A program made the position numbers and the translations under genes. Positions 43,799 to 55,258 of a DNA stretch of 64,000 nt are shown in pieces (within the stretch, counting starts at the first letter, position 1; the number at the start of each line of letters is the position of its first letter). This stretch comes from Bufo bufo (Eukaryota > Chordata > Amphibia > Anura > Bufonidae). Location: NCBI RefSeq assembly GCF_905171765.1, contig NC_053390.1:583508471-583572470 (forward strand), read 5' to 3'. The notes beneath the pieces are model-generated. The model worked only from the letters and a program-made list of their open reading frames with translations, did no database searches and was not told the DNA's origin.

Positions 43799-44327
43799 TG
43801 TCACCGCCAGTTCTGTGAGAAGGTCTGACAGACGTTCTTCTCTACCTCTTGTATGACGTTCTTTGTTTTGGTTTCACTTTGTCATCTCCTTTCCTTCTGC
43901 CAGGTGTCACTTATTTAGACTAATTGTCTTCCTTTATATTCCCTCCCATACTACCTCACTTTGCGGTTTATACTACTTCCTGGATGAAGTGTTCACTGCT
44001 GGAGGCTGTTGCTGCTGTTTTCTCAGATAAGTCTTTTCCTTTATTGTGTTTCCTTGCTGGCTTGATTCTAGGTGACCCTGACTCCGTTCGTATTAAGTGC
44101 AGGGAGCTGGTGGTCTTGTCCCCTCACTATTATAGGGTTTTCAGGTGTCACACAGTCTTAGGTACGTGGGCATTCAATCGTCTACCATTGAGACCCTTGC
44201 ATGTGCTTAGCAGTCAGGGAGAGCTCTTAGGGTTTTAAAGGTCTCACCTATATGCTCCTTAGTTTGGGATCAAGCCAGTCAATTGTTTATTTATAAGTTC
44301 CAGCTATCTGCAACTTCACCCGTGACA
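43799..44327 (+). repeat. Gypsy-1 3' LTR (529 bases)
   Basis: It starts TGTCACCG, ends CGTGACA, and is the same length as the solo LTR at 24787-25315. It is preceded by a purine-rich tract (GAGGGAGGGG) that serves as the polypurine tract and is also codons of the pol frame. Confidence 0.9.
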
Positions 44328-44332
44328 CATGG

Positions 44333-45768
44333 GAAGACAGGAGGTACAAATGTAAAAGGGAGGTTCAAGACAGCGTATGAGAAGTGCCTACATAGGAGTG
44401 CATTGGTTTCCATAGAGTGGCGGAGACAGCACAAAATCAAACCAGTGTAACCAAGTGAAGATTTAGCTGAAGTAGAAAAGAGAGAGAAACAGAGGGAGAG
44501 GAAGAAGACATAATGCTAAATGCCCTAGAACATGAATCATCAATGAGTAAGTGCGGTCCACATCCAAATATGTTAGGCTCATCTTGGCGGTACATCCGAT
44601 GTTCTTCCGGATTTTTTCAACTTGTGAAGAAAGTCCTCTTCTGGTCTTAATCTGAAGACTGCATCACTGGTCACCCAATTACTGAGCAGATTGCAAGAGT
44701 AATAGTCAGAAAAGGCACTATGGAGGAGATCGAGGCTTTAAATACTGGTGAACCGCAGAAAGTGAATGTGGTGATGACTTCAGTTATGCGCGTTGGAACT
44801 TGAACGCTTCAGGCAGGGCGTCCCTTGCAATTCAGGCTTTTGCGTTTGGTGGTGACCCATGCTGTGGACGCTGGGAGTTTTGGAAGTGAGGAGATGGTGG
44901 TCTTCACCAGCAAATACGACTCATGCTGCAACGGCTGAATATCTAGTATTTCCCAGGCCAATGGGAGGTCACGTGACGTGCGGATCGCACATCGGCGTCC
45001 CTCAACCGCGAAGGAAATACTGAACGGGAAAAGCCACCTGTATAATATTTTTCATTGCTTTAGGTGGTCTGTGAGGGGCCTGAGTATGCGTCGTTTCAGT
45101 AAGGTAGAGGGGGCCACATCTTGAAAGAATAGAACAGTTGTACCGTCATACCTTAGGTCTGTGTGAGCGCGGGAGGCCTTCAAGATGGCTGCCGTGTCTC
45201 TGTAGCTTAACAAGCCGCAGACCACATCCCTCGGCGGCTCTTCTGGTTTTCGCGTGGGTCGGAGAGCCCGATGAATCCTTTCAATTATTATAGATTGCGC
45301 TCTATCCGTACCCAATATATCGGCACATAGGCTTAGCATTACTGACTCTAGATCATCATGGAGTATGGATTCTGGTAAGCCTTTTATTCTGATATTTCTG
45401 CGCCTACTCCTGTTCTCTTGGTCTTCCAGCATGAAGAGCGCCATGTTGAGAGAGGAGATCTGATCGTCTAAGGTGCGGACAATAGCAGTGTTGTGGGCCA
45501 CCACTTGATCTTGGTTTGTTTCAAGTTTCTCTTGGTGATGCCCCATATCTCTCATGTCCTGTTGGAGCTCTTTGAGCTCCTGCACTTTCGGGGCCAAAGC
45601 TTGTGATAGCGTGGCTTTGAAGAAAGCTTTGGTAAGTGTACTTCGTTCCCGCTCTTGTTCCTCTTCCCGCGCTGCTGATGCGCCGTCATCTTCATCTGAG
45701 TGTCGCTCATAAGCTGTCGGCGCCATCTTTTCACAACGTGCTGGAGAGACAGTCTGCGTCTTTTTCAA
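44333..45768 (-). pseudogene. L1-B ORF1 (RNA-binding protein) with frameshifted C terminus
   Basis: The open frame starts at reverse ATG 45768 (or the internal MAPTAYERHSDEDDG). The first half is charged and heptad-like (ELKELQQDMRDMGHHQEKLE), a coiled coil for trimerisation. The second half carries the RRM-type core of L1 ORF1 proteins: DQENRSRRRNIRIKGLPE, then IIERIHRALRP and ILRPLTDHL. The frame ends at 45052. The natural C terminus continues in a shifted frame (RWLFPFSISFAVEGRR, about 45020-44975). Downstream sequence to 44333 is the ORF1-ORF2 spacer, with no recognisable protein. Confidence 0.85.
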
Positions 45769-45956
45769 GAATCTGTCTATTTCTGCTTTTTCATTCTGGG
45801 TGTTCTTGGGGGTTCTTTGGAGAGATCCCTTCCGACTTTGCCCATTTTTAGCTTTTTTTCTGGCTTTTAGCTGCTATAAGCTCGGGTTGTAGAGGAGAGA
45901 GCTGGCTCCTATCCCTCTTTACAGAACAGCGGTTAGGCTCCGCCCCTCTACTGTAG

Positions 45957-45997
<41 letters not shown>
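45957..45997. repeat. (TA)n microsatellite, about 40 bases
   Basis: Uninterrupted TA dinucleotides separate the L1-B 5' end from the flank of Gypsy-2. Confidence 0.97.
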
Positions 45998-46000
<3 letters not shown>

Positions 46001-46018
46001 GCGGAAGTTCAGGGCAGC

Positions 46019-46671
46019 TGTCACGACTGTGACTGTTCCAGACAGGTCTGGGAGGAGAAGGTCGCAGCGACTTGCTACTCGCGATAGCTTGTGAGTTTGC
46101 TCCGTGGTTCAGGGTATGTCATCTGGGTTTTGCCTTCTGAACCTTTTTGTCCTGACTGGGAGTTTGTAGGCATCCTTCTCAGGTGAGTCCTGTCTGCCAC
46201 TCCCAGATACTATATTAGTTTCAGTTTCACTTGCAGTCATTGCCAGATATAGTCCTTACTTCCAGTGCTATTCTGACCTTTGAAGGAGATCATATGACGG
46301 TGTTGCTGTGGAGCTCTTGTCCGGCGTGGACTGTCGTGTTTGGGATCGCCTTCTCTGCTCGTGACTGGATAAGTCTATCTCTGCTGTTGATTGTTTGTTT
46401 GTTGCTTTCTTCCCCTGTTGTTCTCCTAGACGTGAGTGATGGTGACTAGTGCTCCCATCGGCCTTTCCCCAGTCTAGTCTTGTTAGGGTGACTGAGGGTT
46501 TAGGCATACTGCTCGCCGCACGGGTTCACACCCCGTCTAGGGTCTCAGAGCAGACAGGTGCCAGCTTAGGGTTAGTCAGGGGTGGCCATTCTATTTCCCA
46601 TCCGTAGATAAGGGTCCCCCTTCCCCTCCGTCTGGTGCGACACGACTGCTGCTGGGATAGCGGTTGTGACA
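46019..46671 (+). repeat. Gypsy-2 5' LTR (653 bases)
   Basis: It starts TGTCACGACTGTGAC and ends GCGGTTGTGACA. The first 280 bases match 50915-51195. It holds small direct repeats (CTCCCAGAT; TTTCAGTTTCACTT) but no clear TATA box by eye. Confidence 0.9.
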
Positions 46672-46770
46672 GTATATCTGGCCTTTTAAAGAAAAAAAAA
46701 AAAAGTGACATTTCTTTCTTTTCTTTTTTTTTTTGCTTGCTGTTTTGCTTTGTATTTTTTCTGTTCCACT

Positions 46771-47600
46771 ATGGATCCGGTTACGGTTTTGGCAAAACAA
46801 TTACAGGGGTTATCACTTGAAGTGGCAGGATTAAAAGCAACAGTGCTGCAGCAGCAGCAGCAATCCTTGGGTTCCACCGTTGCTACGGGAAACCAAGGTA
46901 CTCCTGAGCCAAAAGTGGCTTTACCTGATAGGTTCTCAGGAGGGAGAGACCAATTTGTAACCTTCAGAGAAGCTTGCAAATTGTTCTTCAGGTTACGCCC
47001 TAGATCCTCCGGCGGTGAGGAACAACGGGTGGGCATTGTAATTTCTCTCCTGCAAGGAGATCCGCAGGCTTGGGCTTTCTCCCTACCATCAGACTCTCTG
47101 GCCTTACGATCAGTGGAGGAGTTTTTTGAAGCCCTGGGTCTCGTATATGATGACCCGGACAGGGTCTCACTGGCTGATTCTAAGCTACGTAGACTTCGGC
47201 AAGAGAACCAGTCTGCTGAACTATATTGTTCCGAATTCCGTAGGTGGGCTACTGATACGTTATGGAACGACTCGGCCCTTAAGAGTCAGTTCTGCCAGGG
47301 GTTGTCTGAAAAATTAAGACGCGCTGGCGGTATACGAGGTCCCTGGGTCTCTTGAGGCTGCTATGTCTCTGTCCATAAGAATCGACAGACGACTCAGGGA
47401 GAGACTATTAAATTTTACGGAGGCCTCTATAGGGCAGGGATTGGTTTGTTATGATCCAGTCGAACCAATGCAAATAGGGGGCGCCACTAGACGGGTGAAT
47501 CCTCCTAAGTTCCGCCGTAGGTTTGTTTTCATTGTGGGGGGAGGGGTCATTTTGTAAAGGTTTGTCCGTCAGAACCCAAGAGACCACAAACAAAGGAGCC
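46771..47600 (+). pseudogene. Gypsy-2 Gag with CCHC zinc knuckle (frameshifted)
   Basis: ATG at 46771 begins MDPVTVLAKQLQGL, followed by a Gln run (LQQQQQ) and a retrotransposon Gag domain (PDRFSGGRDQFVTFREACK; FEALGLVYDDPDRVSLADSK; ELYCSEFRRWATDT). A frameshift near 47320 ends the first frame. The continuation is at 47340-47510 (MSLSIRIDRRLRERL). An intact C-x2-C-x4-H-x4-C knuckle lies at 47521-47568 in the third frame, so there are two shifts. The protein would coat the RNA and form the particle. Confidence 0.85.
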
Positions 47601-50600
47601 GCCGGAAAACTAGAGTCTCCAGATTGTGCGGAGGATAACAGTCTGGGCGTATTCGTTTCCTCCATACGCATGTCTCAGTTTTTGTTGTCCGCTACCGTTG
47701 AGGCGGGCAATAAGACTGAGATCTGTTCCGTCTTTTTGGACAGTGGGGCGGGGGTCAACTTGGTGGATTCACGGTTTGCTCAGGCTCTGGGTTTTACTCC
47801 GGATCGGTACGCAGAACTATTCCTGTTTTTGCCATCGACTCCTCCCCTCTTACTCAGAGAGAGTTAACTCAGATCATCCATAATATCCATCTGCAGGTAG
47901 GGGACCTCCATAAAGAGCATATCTCTTTTTATGTCCTGGACAGTGTTCCAGCTCCTATGGTATTGGGGCTTCCCTGGCTGGTGACTCACAATCCAGTGGT
48001 GGATTGGCAGGCCGGGGAGATTGTGGAGTGGAGTGAACATTGTAACGACAACTGCTTGAGTAGTAGGTGCTCTACACTTTCTGTAACATCTTTACCTGCC
48101 TTTCTGTCAGATTTTATGGATGTGTTCTCTGAGAAGGGTTGTCAGGGGTTACCACCTCATCGTCCATATGATTGCCCGATTAATCTATTACCTGGGGCAA
48201 AACTACCTAAAACCCGGTTATACAATCTTTCCGGCCCGGAGAGGAAGGCTATGCAAGATTATATTTCGGAGAGTTTGGCTTAAGGACACATCAGACCCTC
48301 TTCTTCACCCGTGGCTGCAGGGTTCTTTTTCGTTAAAAAGAAAGATGGGGGCCTGCGTCCTTGCCTTGATTTCCGTGAGTTAAACCAGATAACCATCCGT
48401 GACCCATACCCTCTTCCTCTCATTCCTGACCTTTTTAATCAGATTGCGGGTGCTAAATGGTTCTCCAAAATGGATCTCAGAGGAGCCTATAACCTGGTTC
48501 GCATCAAAGAGGGGGATGAGTGGAAAACGGCTTTTAATACTCCGGAAGGGCATTATGAAAATCTGGTCATGCCATTTGGTCTTACTAATGCGCCTGCGGT
48601 GTTCCAACATTTTGTCAACGATATTTTTAGTCACCTTATCGGGAGATTTGTTGTGATATATCTTGCTGACATCCTGGTCTATTCCCCGGATCTGGATACA
48701 TATAAGATCCATGTGAGACAAGTGCTGCAGATATTAGGGGCCAACAAATTGTTTGCTAAATTAGAGAAATGTGTGTTCGCCGTAAAAGAACTGCCATTTC
48801 TGGGGTATGTGTTGTCAGATTCAGGTTTCCGCATGGATCCAGAGAAAGTCCGGGCGATTATGGACTGGGATCTGCCTGAGAACCTGAAGGCATTGCAACG
48901 CTTCCTGGGGTTTGCCAATTTTTATAGAAAGTTTATAAAGAACTATTCCTTGGTGGTCAAACCACTGACGGACATGACCCGAAAGGGATCCGATTTTTCC
49001 AAATGGTCACATGCAGCCAAAACTGCCTTTACATCTCTGAAGGAGAGATTCACCTCGGCCCCTATTCTCGTACAGCCAGATGTCTCGCTTCCTTTTATTG
49101 TAGAGGTTGAAGCATCAGAGGTGGGGGTGGGAGCGGTACTATCTCAGGGCCCATCCCCAGGTGAATGGCGTCCATGTGCTTTCTTTTCGAAGAAATTGTC
49201 TACTGCAGAAAGGAACTATGATATTGGCAACAGGGAACTTTTGGCTATTAAGTTGGCCTTTGAGGAGTGGCGTCATTTTTTGGAGGGGGCGGTTCATCCC
49301 GTCACAGTGATTACTGATCACAAAAACTTATTATATCTGGAGTCTGCTAAACGTCTCACCCCTAGACAGGCTCGGTGGTCGTTATTTTTTACTAGGTTTA
49401 ATTTTGTAATAACCTATCGCCCGGGGGAAAAAAATACTAAGGTGGATGCATTGTCCCGAAGTTTCCCTGGAGGGGGTGATGTTGATGTACCAGAGCCCAT
49501 TTTGCAAAAGGAGGTGGTGGTCTCTGCATTACACTCAGATTTGGAGGGGAGGGTGTTGGAAGCTCAGGGGGACGCCCCGGCCTCCTGCCCCTCGGGTAAA
49601 CTGTTTGTGCCAGAAAATTTACGCCTGGAGATTAAAAGAACACCATAACTCCACACTGGCAGGACACCCAGGTAGTAGGGCAACCTCTGAGTTAGTGTCT
49701 CGTCGGTTCTGGTGGCCTAAGTGGCGCCAGGAGGTGTTGAATTTTGTGTCTGCATGTGCTACCTGTGCTCATTCTAAGGTAGATCATACTCGTCCGGCAG
49801 GGCGTCTTTTACCTCTGGCCATCCCCAACAGGCCTTCAATGGATTTCATTACGGATCTACCAGTATCAGCGGGGAAGACTGGTCTTCTTGTAGTTGTTGA
49901 CAGATTCAGTAAAATGGTGCACTTTATTGCTCTTGCCGCATTGCCTAATGCTAACACACTGGCTCAGGTTTTTATTGACCACATCGTGAAGCTTCACGGG
50001 GTCCCTTCCGATATTGTTTCGGATCGTGGTACCCAATTTGTTTCTAAATTTTGGAAAGCTTTTTGTTCTCATTTAGGGGTTCATCTGTCGTTTTCTTCAT
50101 CTTTCCATCCACAGTCCAACGGTCAGACTGAACGTACCAATCAAAACCTAGAGACATATTTGAGATTCTTTGTTTCCGAAAATCAGGAGGAATGGTCATC
50201 TTATTTACCGTTAGCCGAGTTTGCCATTAATAATCGTCGTCAAGAATCTACCGGTAAGTCACCATTTTTTGGTGCATATGGTTTCCATCCTCAGTTTTGT
50301 ACGTTTAGTGAGGGGGGGCCGTCTGGGATTCCCGAGGAGGAACGATTTGCGTCTTCACTTTCTTCAGTGTGGCAGAGTGTGCAAGAAAGTTTGAAGAGAA
50401 TTGGTGGTAGATACAAACGTGTGGCTGATAGGAAGCGCTCTGAAGGTCCGGACCTTGGGGTGAATGACTTGGTGCGGTTGTCTACCAGAAATATCAAGTT
50501 GAAGGTTCCCTCGTGGAAATTAGGTCCGAGATTTATTGGTCCTTATAGGGTAATTAAGATCAATAACCCGGTGGCTTTTCGTCTGGAGCTACCTCAGACT

Positions 50601-50990
50601 CTAAGGATCCATAATGTCTTCCACAGGTCTCTGCTTAAGAGATATGTAGAACCTCCTGAACCATTGCCACTACCGCCTCCACCGGTGGTTGTTGATGGCA
50701 GTCTTGAGTTTCAGGTAGAAAAGATTGTTGATTCACGATATGTTCGCTGCTCTCTTCAGTACCTGGTGCACTGGAAAGGTTATGGTTCCGAAGAGAGAAT
50801 GTGGGTTCCAGCATCAGTGATAAAAGCGGACAGACTCATTCAGGCTTTTCATAGCTCCCATCCTGAGAGGCCTGGTCTTGAGGGTCCGGGGGCCCCTCAT
50901 AGAAAGGGGGGTACTGTCACGACTGTGACTGATCCAGACAGGTCTGGGAGGAGAAGGTCGCAGCGACTTGCTACTCGCGATAGCTTGTGA
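47600..50990 (+). pseudogene. Gypsy-2 pol: protease, RT, RNase H, integrase, chromodomain
   Basis: The protease has the active site in [12 protein letters not shown] (about 47735) and [17 protein letters not shown] (47960). RT at 48311-48900 has [19 protein letters not shown] and [13 protein letters not shown], but the catalytic box reads [12 protein letters not shown] (Ala) at 48665-48667 in place of the first Asp. RNase H is at 49080-49450 ([15 protein letters not shown]; here VDAS has become VEAS, so the first catalytic Asp is Glu). Integrase spans 49630-50300, with [21 protein letters not shown], and the triad in MDFITDLP, VSDRGTQF and NGQTERTNQN. A chromodomain is at 50705-50860 (LQYLVHWKGYGSEERMWVP). 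Frameshifts lie near 47860, 48285 and 49630, and about four codons are missing before MDFI. The frame ends 76 bases inside the 3' LTR. Confidence 0.9.
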
Positions 50991-51195
50991 GTTTGCTCCG
51001 TGGTTCAGGGTATGTCATCCGGGTTTTGCCTTGTGAACCTTTTTGTCATGACTGGGAGTTTGTAGGCATCCTTCTCAGGTGAATCCTGTCTGCCACTCCC
51101 AGATATTATATTAGTTTCAGTTTCACTTGCAGTCATTGCCAGATATTGTCCTTACTTCCAGTGCTATTCTGACCTTTGAAGGAGATCGTTTGACA
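50915..51195 (+). repeat. Gypsy-2 3' LTR, truncated by Penelope
   Basis: It matches 46019-46300 and stops at GGAGATC-TTTGAC, after which the inverted arm of the Penelope composite begins. The remaining 370 bases are not found on the far side (after 56245). Confidence 0.9.
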
Positions 51196-52082
51196 TACTA
51201 ATTAACATACATGAGTGACAATTAATAAAATGTACAAAAAAAGTGTCTAGATACATCTCATACAAATATGAAAGTGACAAGCCTGGAAGACAATTAAGGT
51301 TAAGTCCATAAATTTGTATAATCAGAGCTTCCAGGTATATTAATTCATGAGTAACACAATATTTTACATAAGTGGCAATCAACTGTGTATAATCGTCACC
51401 TGTAGGTGTGTAAACGTAGCAGGACCAAACGTGGAATCAGGCATGCTCAATGGTGGGAGGATACAGTGTTGCGGGTTACACCGCATGGATACGGCGTCCC
51501 GGAACTACAGCTGCGCATGTCAGTGATGTCACACTAAAGGAATCACATAATCCCTGTGTGAAACATCACCTGACACGTAGCGTAGCACGTCACCTTAGTG
51601 GAAGTATAATACACATGCATGCGTCATAACAGTATAGATTCTGAAATAGGAAAAGTAATACAGGATGGAACACCCAGGGTATATCATCGGGTGACGTGCT
51701 ATCTTACGATGCACTGTCATCCGAAATATGCGGGCAGAGGAGGAGGGGACAGCGGCAGCCATCACCCTCCCACTTCGCCCGTCACAATTTAACCCATAAC
51801 GGGTGAAAAACATCCACAGTAACCATAGAAATACGCATGCAAGAATGGTTCAAATAAGTAAATAAGTACGCAGCTGTCACGGGATAAGCTGCATATGTCC
51901 AAAAGCATCCAGCCTCCCGTTGAGCAAAGTCCTTCCAACCGAAGGTCCTGTAAGTGAAAAATAAAAAAATATATTATCCAAATATATTTATTAAAAACAG
52001 AAGAACAAATTCTTCAACACATACACCGGCAGGAACAGAACAATGAGAAATCATATGAACAACCATGGCTTGTACTCTACAT

Positions 52083-54849
52083 TCAAACCCCCCGGTCTAA
52101 TGGATTGTAATTTAAAGATCCATTCAGACGTTTTTTGAGCATTTTCATGCAGTTACCACCAGTCCGCGGTAACGGAACATGATCAAGGATCATAAACCTG
52201 AGATCACCTTCAACATGGTCCATATCTCCGAAGTGGTGTGAGACAGGCAAATCCTTGCGTTTTTTCCGTATAGAGAAGCGATGCTGGTTGAAGCGAGACT
52301 TAAAGTCGCATGTCGTTTGGCCCACATACAATAATTTACAGGGGCACCATAAGACGTAAACAACAAAACACGAATCACAAGTCAAATAAAATTTAAGAGG
52401 ATAAGAAATCCCTGTGTTTGGGTGGATGAATTCACGTCCCTTCACCATGTATTTGCAGTTTACACAGTGGAGGCACGGGTAGCTGCCACTTTTTTTAGGG
52501 GCCACAAATGATTGGCGTACACTTTTTTGTGGACCTATATCGTTTTTGACTAATTTATCTTTTAAGTTGCGGGCTCTCTTATACGACATTAGCGGTCTGG
52601 TGGAAAATTCAGGAATATTTTTGTGTTCTGTTTTGAGAATTGACCAATGTTTATTGAGAATTTTACTGACATACGGGCTTGCTTCACAAAAGGTGGATAC
52701 AAAGGGTATTTTCTGAAATTGGTCCCTTTTAGTGCCTTGAAATAATTCTCTTCGCGTTTTAGTTGTTGCTGCAATATAGAAGCTGGATATTGCCTATGTT
52801 TAAAACTTTGTGTCATGGTTTCCAGAGTCTTATTTAGTACAGATGTGTCACTAACTATTCGTTTGGCTCTAATAAACTGGCTATACGGTAATGACCGCAC
52901 CATCGTCCGAGGATGAGCACTATCAAACCTAAGGACGGTGTTGCTGTCAGTAGGTTTAGTATAGACCTCAGTGCTCAGCGCACAACCAGTGTGTCGAACA
53001 TTAACGTCTAGAAAATGCAAAGTGCTGGTAGAAAATTCCAAAGTAAACTGTATATCGGGAATCAGGCTGTTTAAATAATTATGAAACAAATGTAGCTCAG
53101 AGGCCGTGCCCGTCCAAATAACAAAAATATCGTCTATGTATCTCCACCACCTCAGCACATGGCTGAAGTGGTGGAACACATAGACGTGCTGTTCCTCCAA
53201 ATGGGAGACGACCATGTTGGCGTAAGTGGGGGCCACATTCGTCCCCATGGCCATCCCTCTGATTTGCATATAATAATCATCTCCAAAAAGGAAATAATTA
53301 TTATGCAAAATCAAGCGTAATAAAGCTACAAAAAAAGTTTGTGCCTCAATGGTATAGTCAGAGTTCGCCAAAGCGGATTCATCCCAATATTATGCTGTAT
53401 AGAAGTATACAGACTGACGATGTCGAAGGAGGCCAAAATGGCGTCCTTCGGCATCGTCACGTCTGCTAACTTGGACAAAAAATCTGTGGTATCCTTCAAA
53501 TAGGATCTGGAGGTAACCACATACGTTTGCAAAATCTTATCCAAAAAAATAGAAGCATTGCTAAGTAAAGAACCACGGCCAGAAACAATAGGTCGGCTGG
53601 GAGGACACTGTAAATTTTTATGGATTTTTGGCAATAAATAAAATAAAGGAGTGACTGGATGGTCTATCTGTAGGAACTAAGTTGCTCATCAATGAGGCCT
53701 ATTTGTGTATAGGTATTAACCAGTGACTTAAATTCACGCTGTATATCAAATTTGGGGTCCCTTTGGAGTTTAAAATAAACCGCAGAATCAGATAACTGAC
53801 GTGCTGCCTCTGCCAAATACATGGTAGTATCCATGACCACTACCGCACCACCCTTATCCGCAGACTTGATGGTGAGGGAGTGGTCATGGATTAACTGTTC
53901 AAGTGCCTGCAATTCCTGTTTAGAAACATTTGGGTGTTGAATGTGATCCAAGAGTCCTGATTGTTTTAACTCCTGTATGTCACTCAGCACTGCATCTGAA
54001 AATAGATCAAAGGCCTTAGAAGATATTTGAGGGAAAAAAATCTTTTTTTTACTCTTAACCCCCAATCAGACAAACATAGCTCATGCATAGGCTTAGTGAT
54101 AGTGTGCAAATGAATCTTAAGTTTAATCAGTCTAAAAAAATACAATAAATCAGCTTCTAACTCGTACCAATTAATAGCACTAGCTGGACAGAAACTTAAA
54201 CCCTTTTCCAGTAACTGTAATTGTACCGGTGTCAAAATGTGGGGAGATATATTTACCACAGTCCGTTCAGTCAGGCATTGGTCTTTCTCAGAGTTTTCTG
54301 ACTCCTTGTTTTTACGGTGTCGGTTTCTATTTCGACCGCCCCTTCTTGTGGCTTTTTTCCATGAACTGGTGGAGGCCCTAAAAAAGTAGCCGAATTGCTA
54401 GTATTAGAATCATCCCGCTTCTTTATTCTTTTTTGACTCAGATTTGAATTTGGTCGGTTGCTGTCAATCCAGTTATAGATGTGACCCGTAGTATAATCCA
54501 TTGTGTCCCTTTGCCATTTTCCTCTCTTAGTTTCTTGGATCTCGCTTTTGAGCTTGTTCAGATGGGGTTAAAACTTGTTATAGTATTCATCAAAGTCCTG
54601 TGGGGACAAAGTTGCCCTCAATAAGGTTTCTTCCTCAGTCTTGCTTGCTGCTGTAGAAAGTAAATCTTTGCGCATAAATTCAATGTTTAAAAGCATCAAA
54701 TCCAATGAGTATTTATTGGAGATCCGTTCATATTTGGAACGGAATTCTAGGTCATGTGAGCACATGGAAGATCTCGGTTGTACGCGCATCCCCCTGGGTA
54801 TGCGGTTGGTTTTAACATATTCTACTAAAGTTGTAGAGTGTAATTCCAA
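52083..54849 (-). pseudogene. Penelope-type reverse transcriptase / GIY-YIG endonuclease (broken)
   Basis: The N-terminal part lies at 54849-54000 (SPQDFDEYYNKF; LTPVQLQLLEKGLSFCP, a block conserved in vertebrate Penelope proteins). RT lies at 54065-52700: TIKSADKGGAVVVMD, VTPLFYLLPKIHK split by a shift near 53665, SFDIVSLYTSIQHNIG, then after a shift near 53375 GMAMGTNVAPTYANMV, and the catalytic WWRYIDDIFVIW with both Asp. The GIY-YIG nuclease is at 52589-52083 (CPCKLLYVGQTTCDFKSRFNQHRFS), with a Cys-rich linker before it (CLHCVNCKYM). A 4-base loss near 52127 relative to the forward copy shifts the last 20 residues. Stops also lie near 54570 and 54270. The protein makes cDNA at a nicked target. 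Confidence 0.9.
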
Positions 54850-54958
54850 AGTAAGGCATTTTACACGTAGCGTAGCATGTCACCTTAGTGGAAGTATAAT
54901 ACACATGCATGCGTCATAACAGTATAGATTCTAAAATAGGAAAAGTAATACAGGATGG

Positions 54959-55258
54959 TGCCCCTGTAAATTATTGTATGTGGGCGAAATGACATGCGAC
55001 TTTAAGTCTCGCTTCAACCAGCATCGCTTCTCTATACGGAAAAAACGCAAGGATTTGCCTGTCTCACACCACTTCGCAGATATGGACCATGTTGAAGGTG
55101 ATCTCAGGTTTATGATCCTTGATCATGTTCCGTTACCGCGGACTGGTGGTAACCGCATGAAAATGCTCAAAAAACGCGAGTCTGAATGGATCTTTAAATT
55201 ACAATCCATTAGACCGGGGGGTTTGAATGTAGAGTACAAGCCATGGTTGTTCATATGA
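54959..55258 (+). pseudogene. Forward Penelope copy: C-terminal part of GIY-YIG endonuclease
   Basis: One hundred codons are open to the natural stop at 55256-55258. The segment starts at CPC-LLYVG (YVGEMTCDFKSRFNQHRF), includes ILDHVPLPRTGGNRMKML and ends SIRPGGLNVEYKPWLF. It keeps the reading frame that the reverse copy lost near 52127, so it shows the unmutated C terminus. It lacks RT and cannot act alone. Confidence 0.9.

Larger units (their letters stand above)
38727..43856 (+). pseudogene. Gypsy-1 pol remains: protease, RNase H, integrase, chromodomain
   Basis: The protease part starts within AVNLIDNQFATTHGF (38727-38794) and continues after Tigger with PDFAIDSAPLSQRSLKG and LVLGLPWLTKHNPTIDWQ. 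RT is reduced to its C-terminal end (FLGYANYYRKFI, 41775). RNase H is at 41940-42300 ([17 protein letters not shown]). Integrase is at 42440-43100, with a zinc-binding H/C region (HHYTVLAGHPGSR; CETCSRAK) and the three catalytic residues in MDFITDLP, VSDRGTQF and NGQTERV. A chromodomain at 43580-43745 (LQYLVHWEGYGPEERMWVP) is the targeting module of chromoviruses. The frame ends at 43854-43856, 58 bases inside the 3' LTR. Frameshifts lie near 41650, 41910, 42300, 43100 and 43260. Confidence 0.85.
38657..44327 (+). mobile_element. Gypsy-1: chromodomain Ty3/Gypsy retrotransposon, internally deleted
   Basis: It runs from TGTCACCG (38657) to CGTGACA (44327) with near-matching 5-base duplications of L1-B sequence. 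Only the first 70 bases of the 5' LTR remain (38657-38726). A deletion then joins the LTR to the protease coding region, so the promoter, primer site and Gag are gone. The protease is interrupted by Tigger (38797-41337). Most of the reverse transcriptase is deleted near 41755. RNase H, integrase and chromodomain follow. The 3' LTR (43799-44327) is complete at 529 bases. Confidence 0.85.
34876..45956 (-). mobile_element. L1-like LINE B (reverse) holding a Gypsy insertion
   Basis: Read right to left: 5' region (about 45956-45769), ORF1 (45768 to about 44400), ORF2 (38303-35245), and a 3' end with AATAAA (about 34897) followed by an A-run (plus-strand T-run 34878-34886). The Gypsy-1 element sits between ORF1 and ORF2 with a 5-base duplication (CATGA at 38652-38656, CATGG at 44328-44332). 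Without it the LINE would be about 5.4 kb, close to full length but with most of the endonuclease deleted. Confidence 0.8.
46019..51195 (+). mobile_element. Gypsy-2: chromodomain Ty3/Gypsy retrotransposon with both LTRs
   Basis: 5' LTR (46019-46671), gag, pol and a truncated 3' LTR (50915-51195) in order. Its protein sequence is related to Gypsy-1, but the LTRs differ in length and sequence, so it is a separate family. The 3' LTR matches the first 280 bases of the 5' LTR closely and is then cut by the Penelope element. All large domains are present, with frameshifts and one lost RT catalytic residue. The close LTR match suggests fairly recent insertion. Confidence 0.9.

Noticed and set aside
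43254..43856. Chromodomain protein gene
   Set aside because: The chromodomain is the C-terminal module of the Gypsy integrase and runs into the LTR.
45957..45997. (TA)n as an origin or recombination hotspot
   Set aside because: A simple microsatellite at an element boundary; nothing in the sequence supports a specific role.
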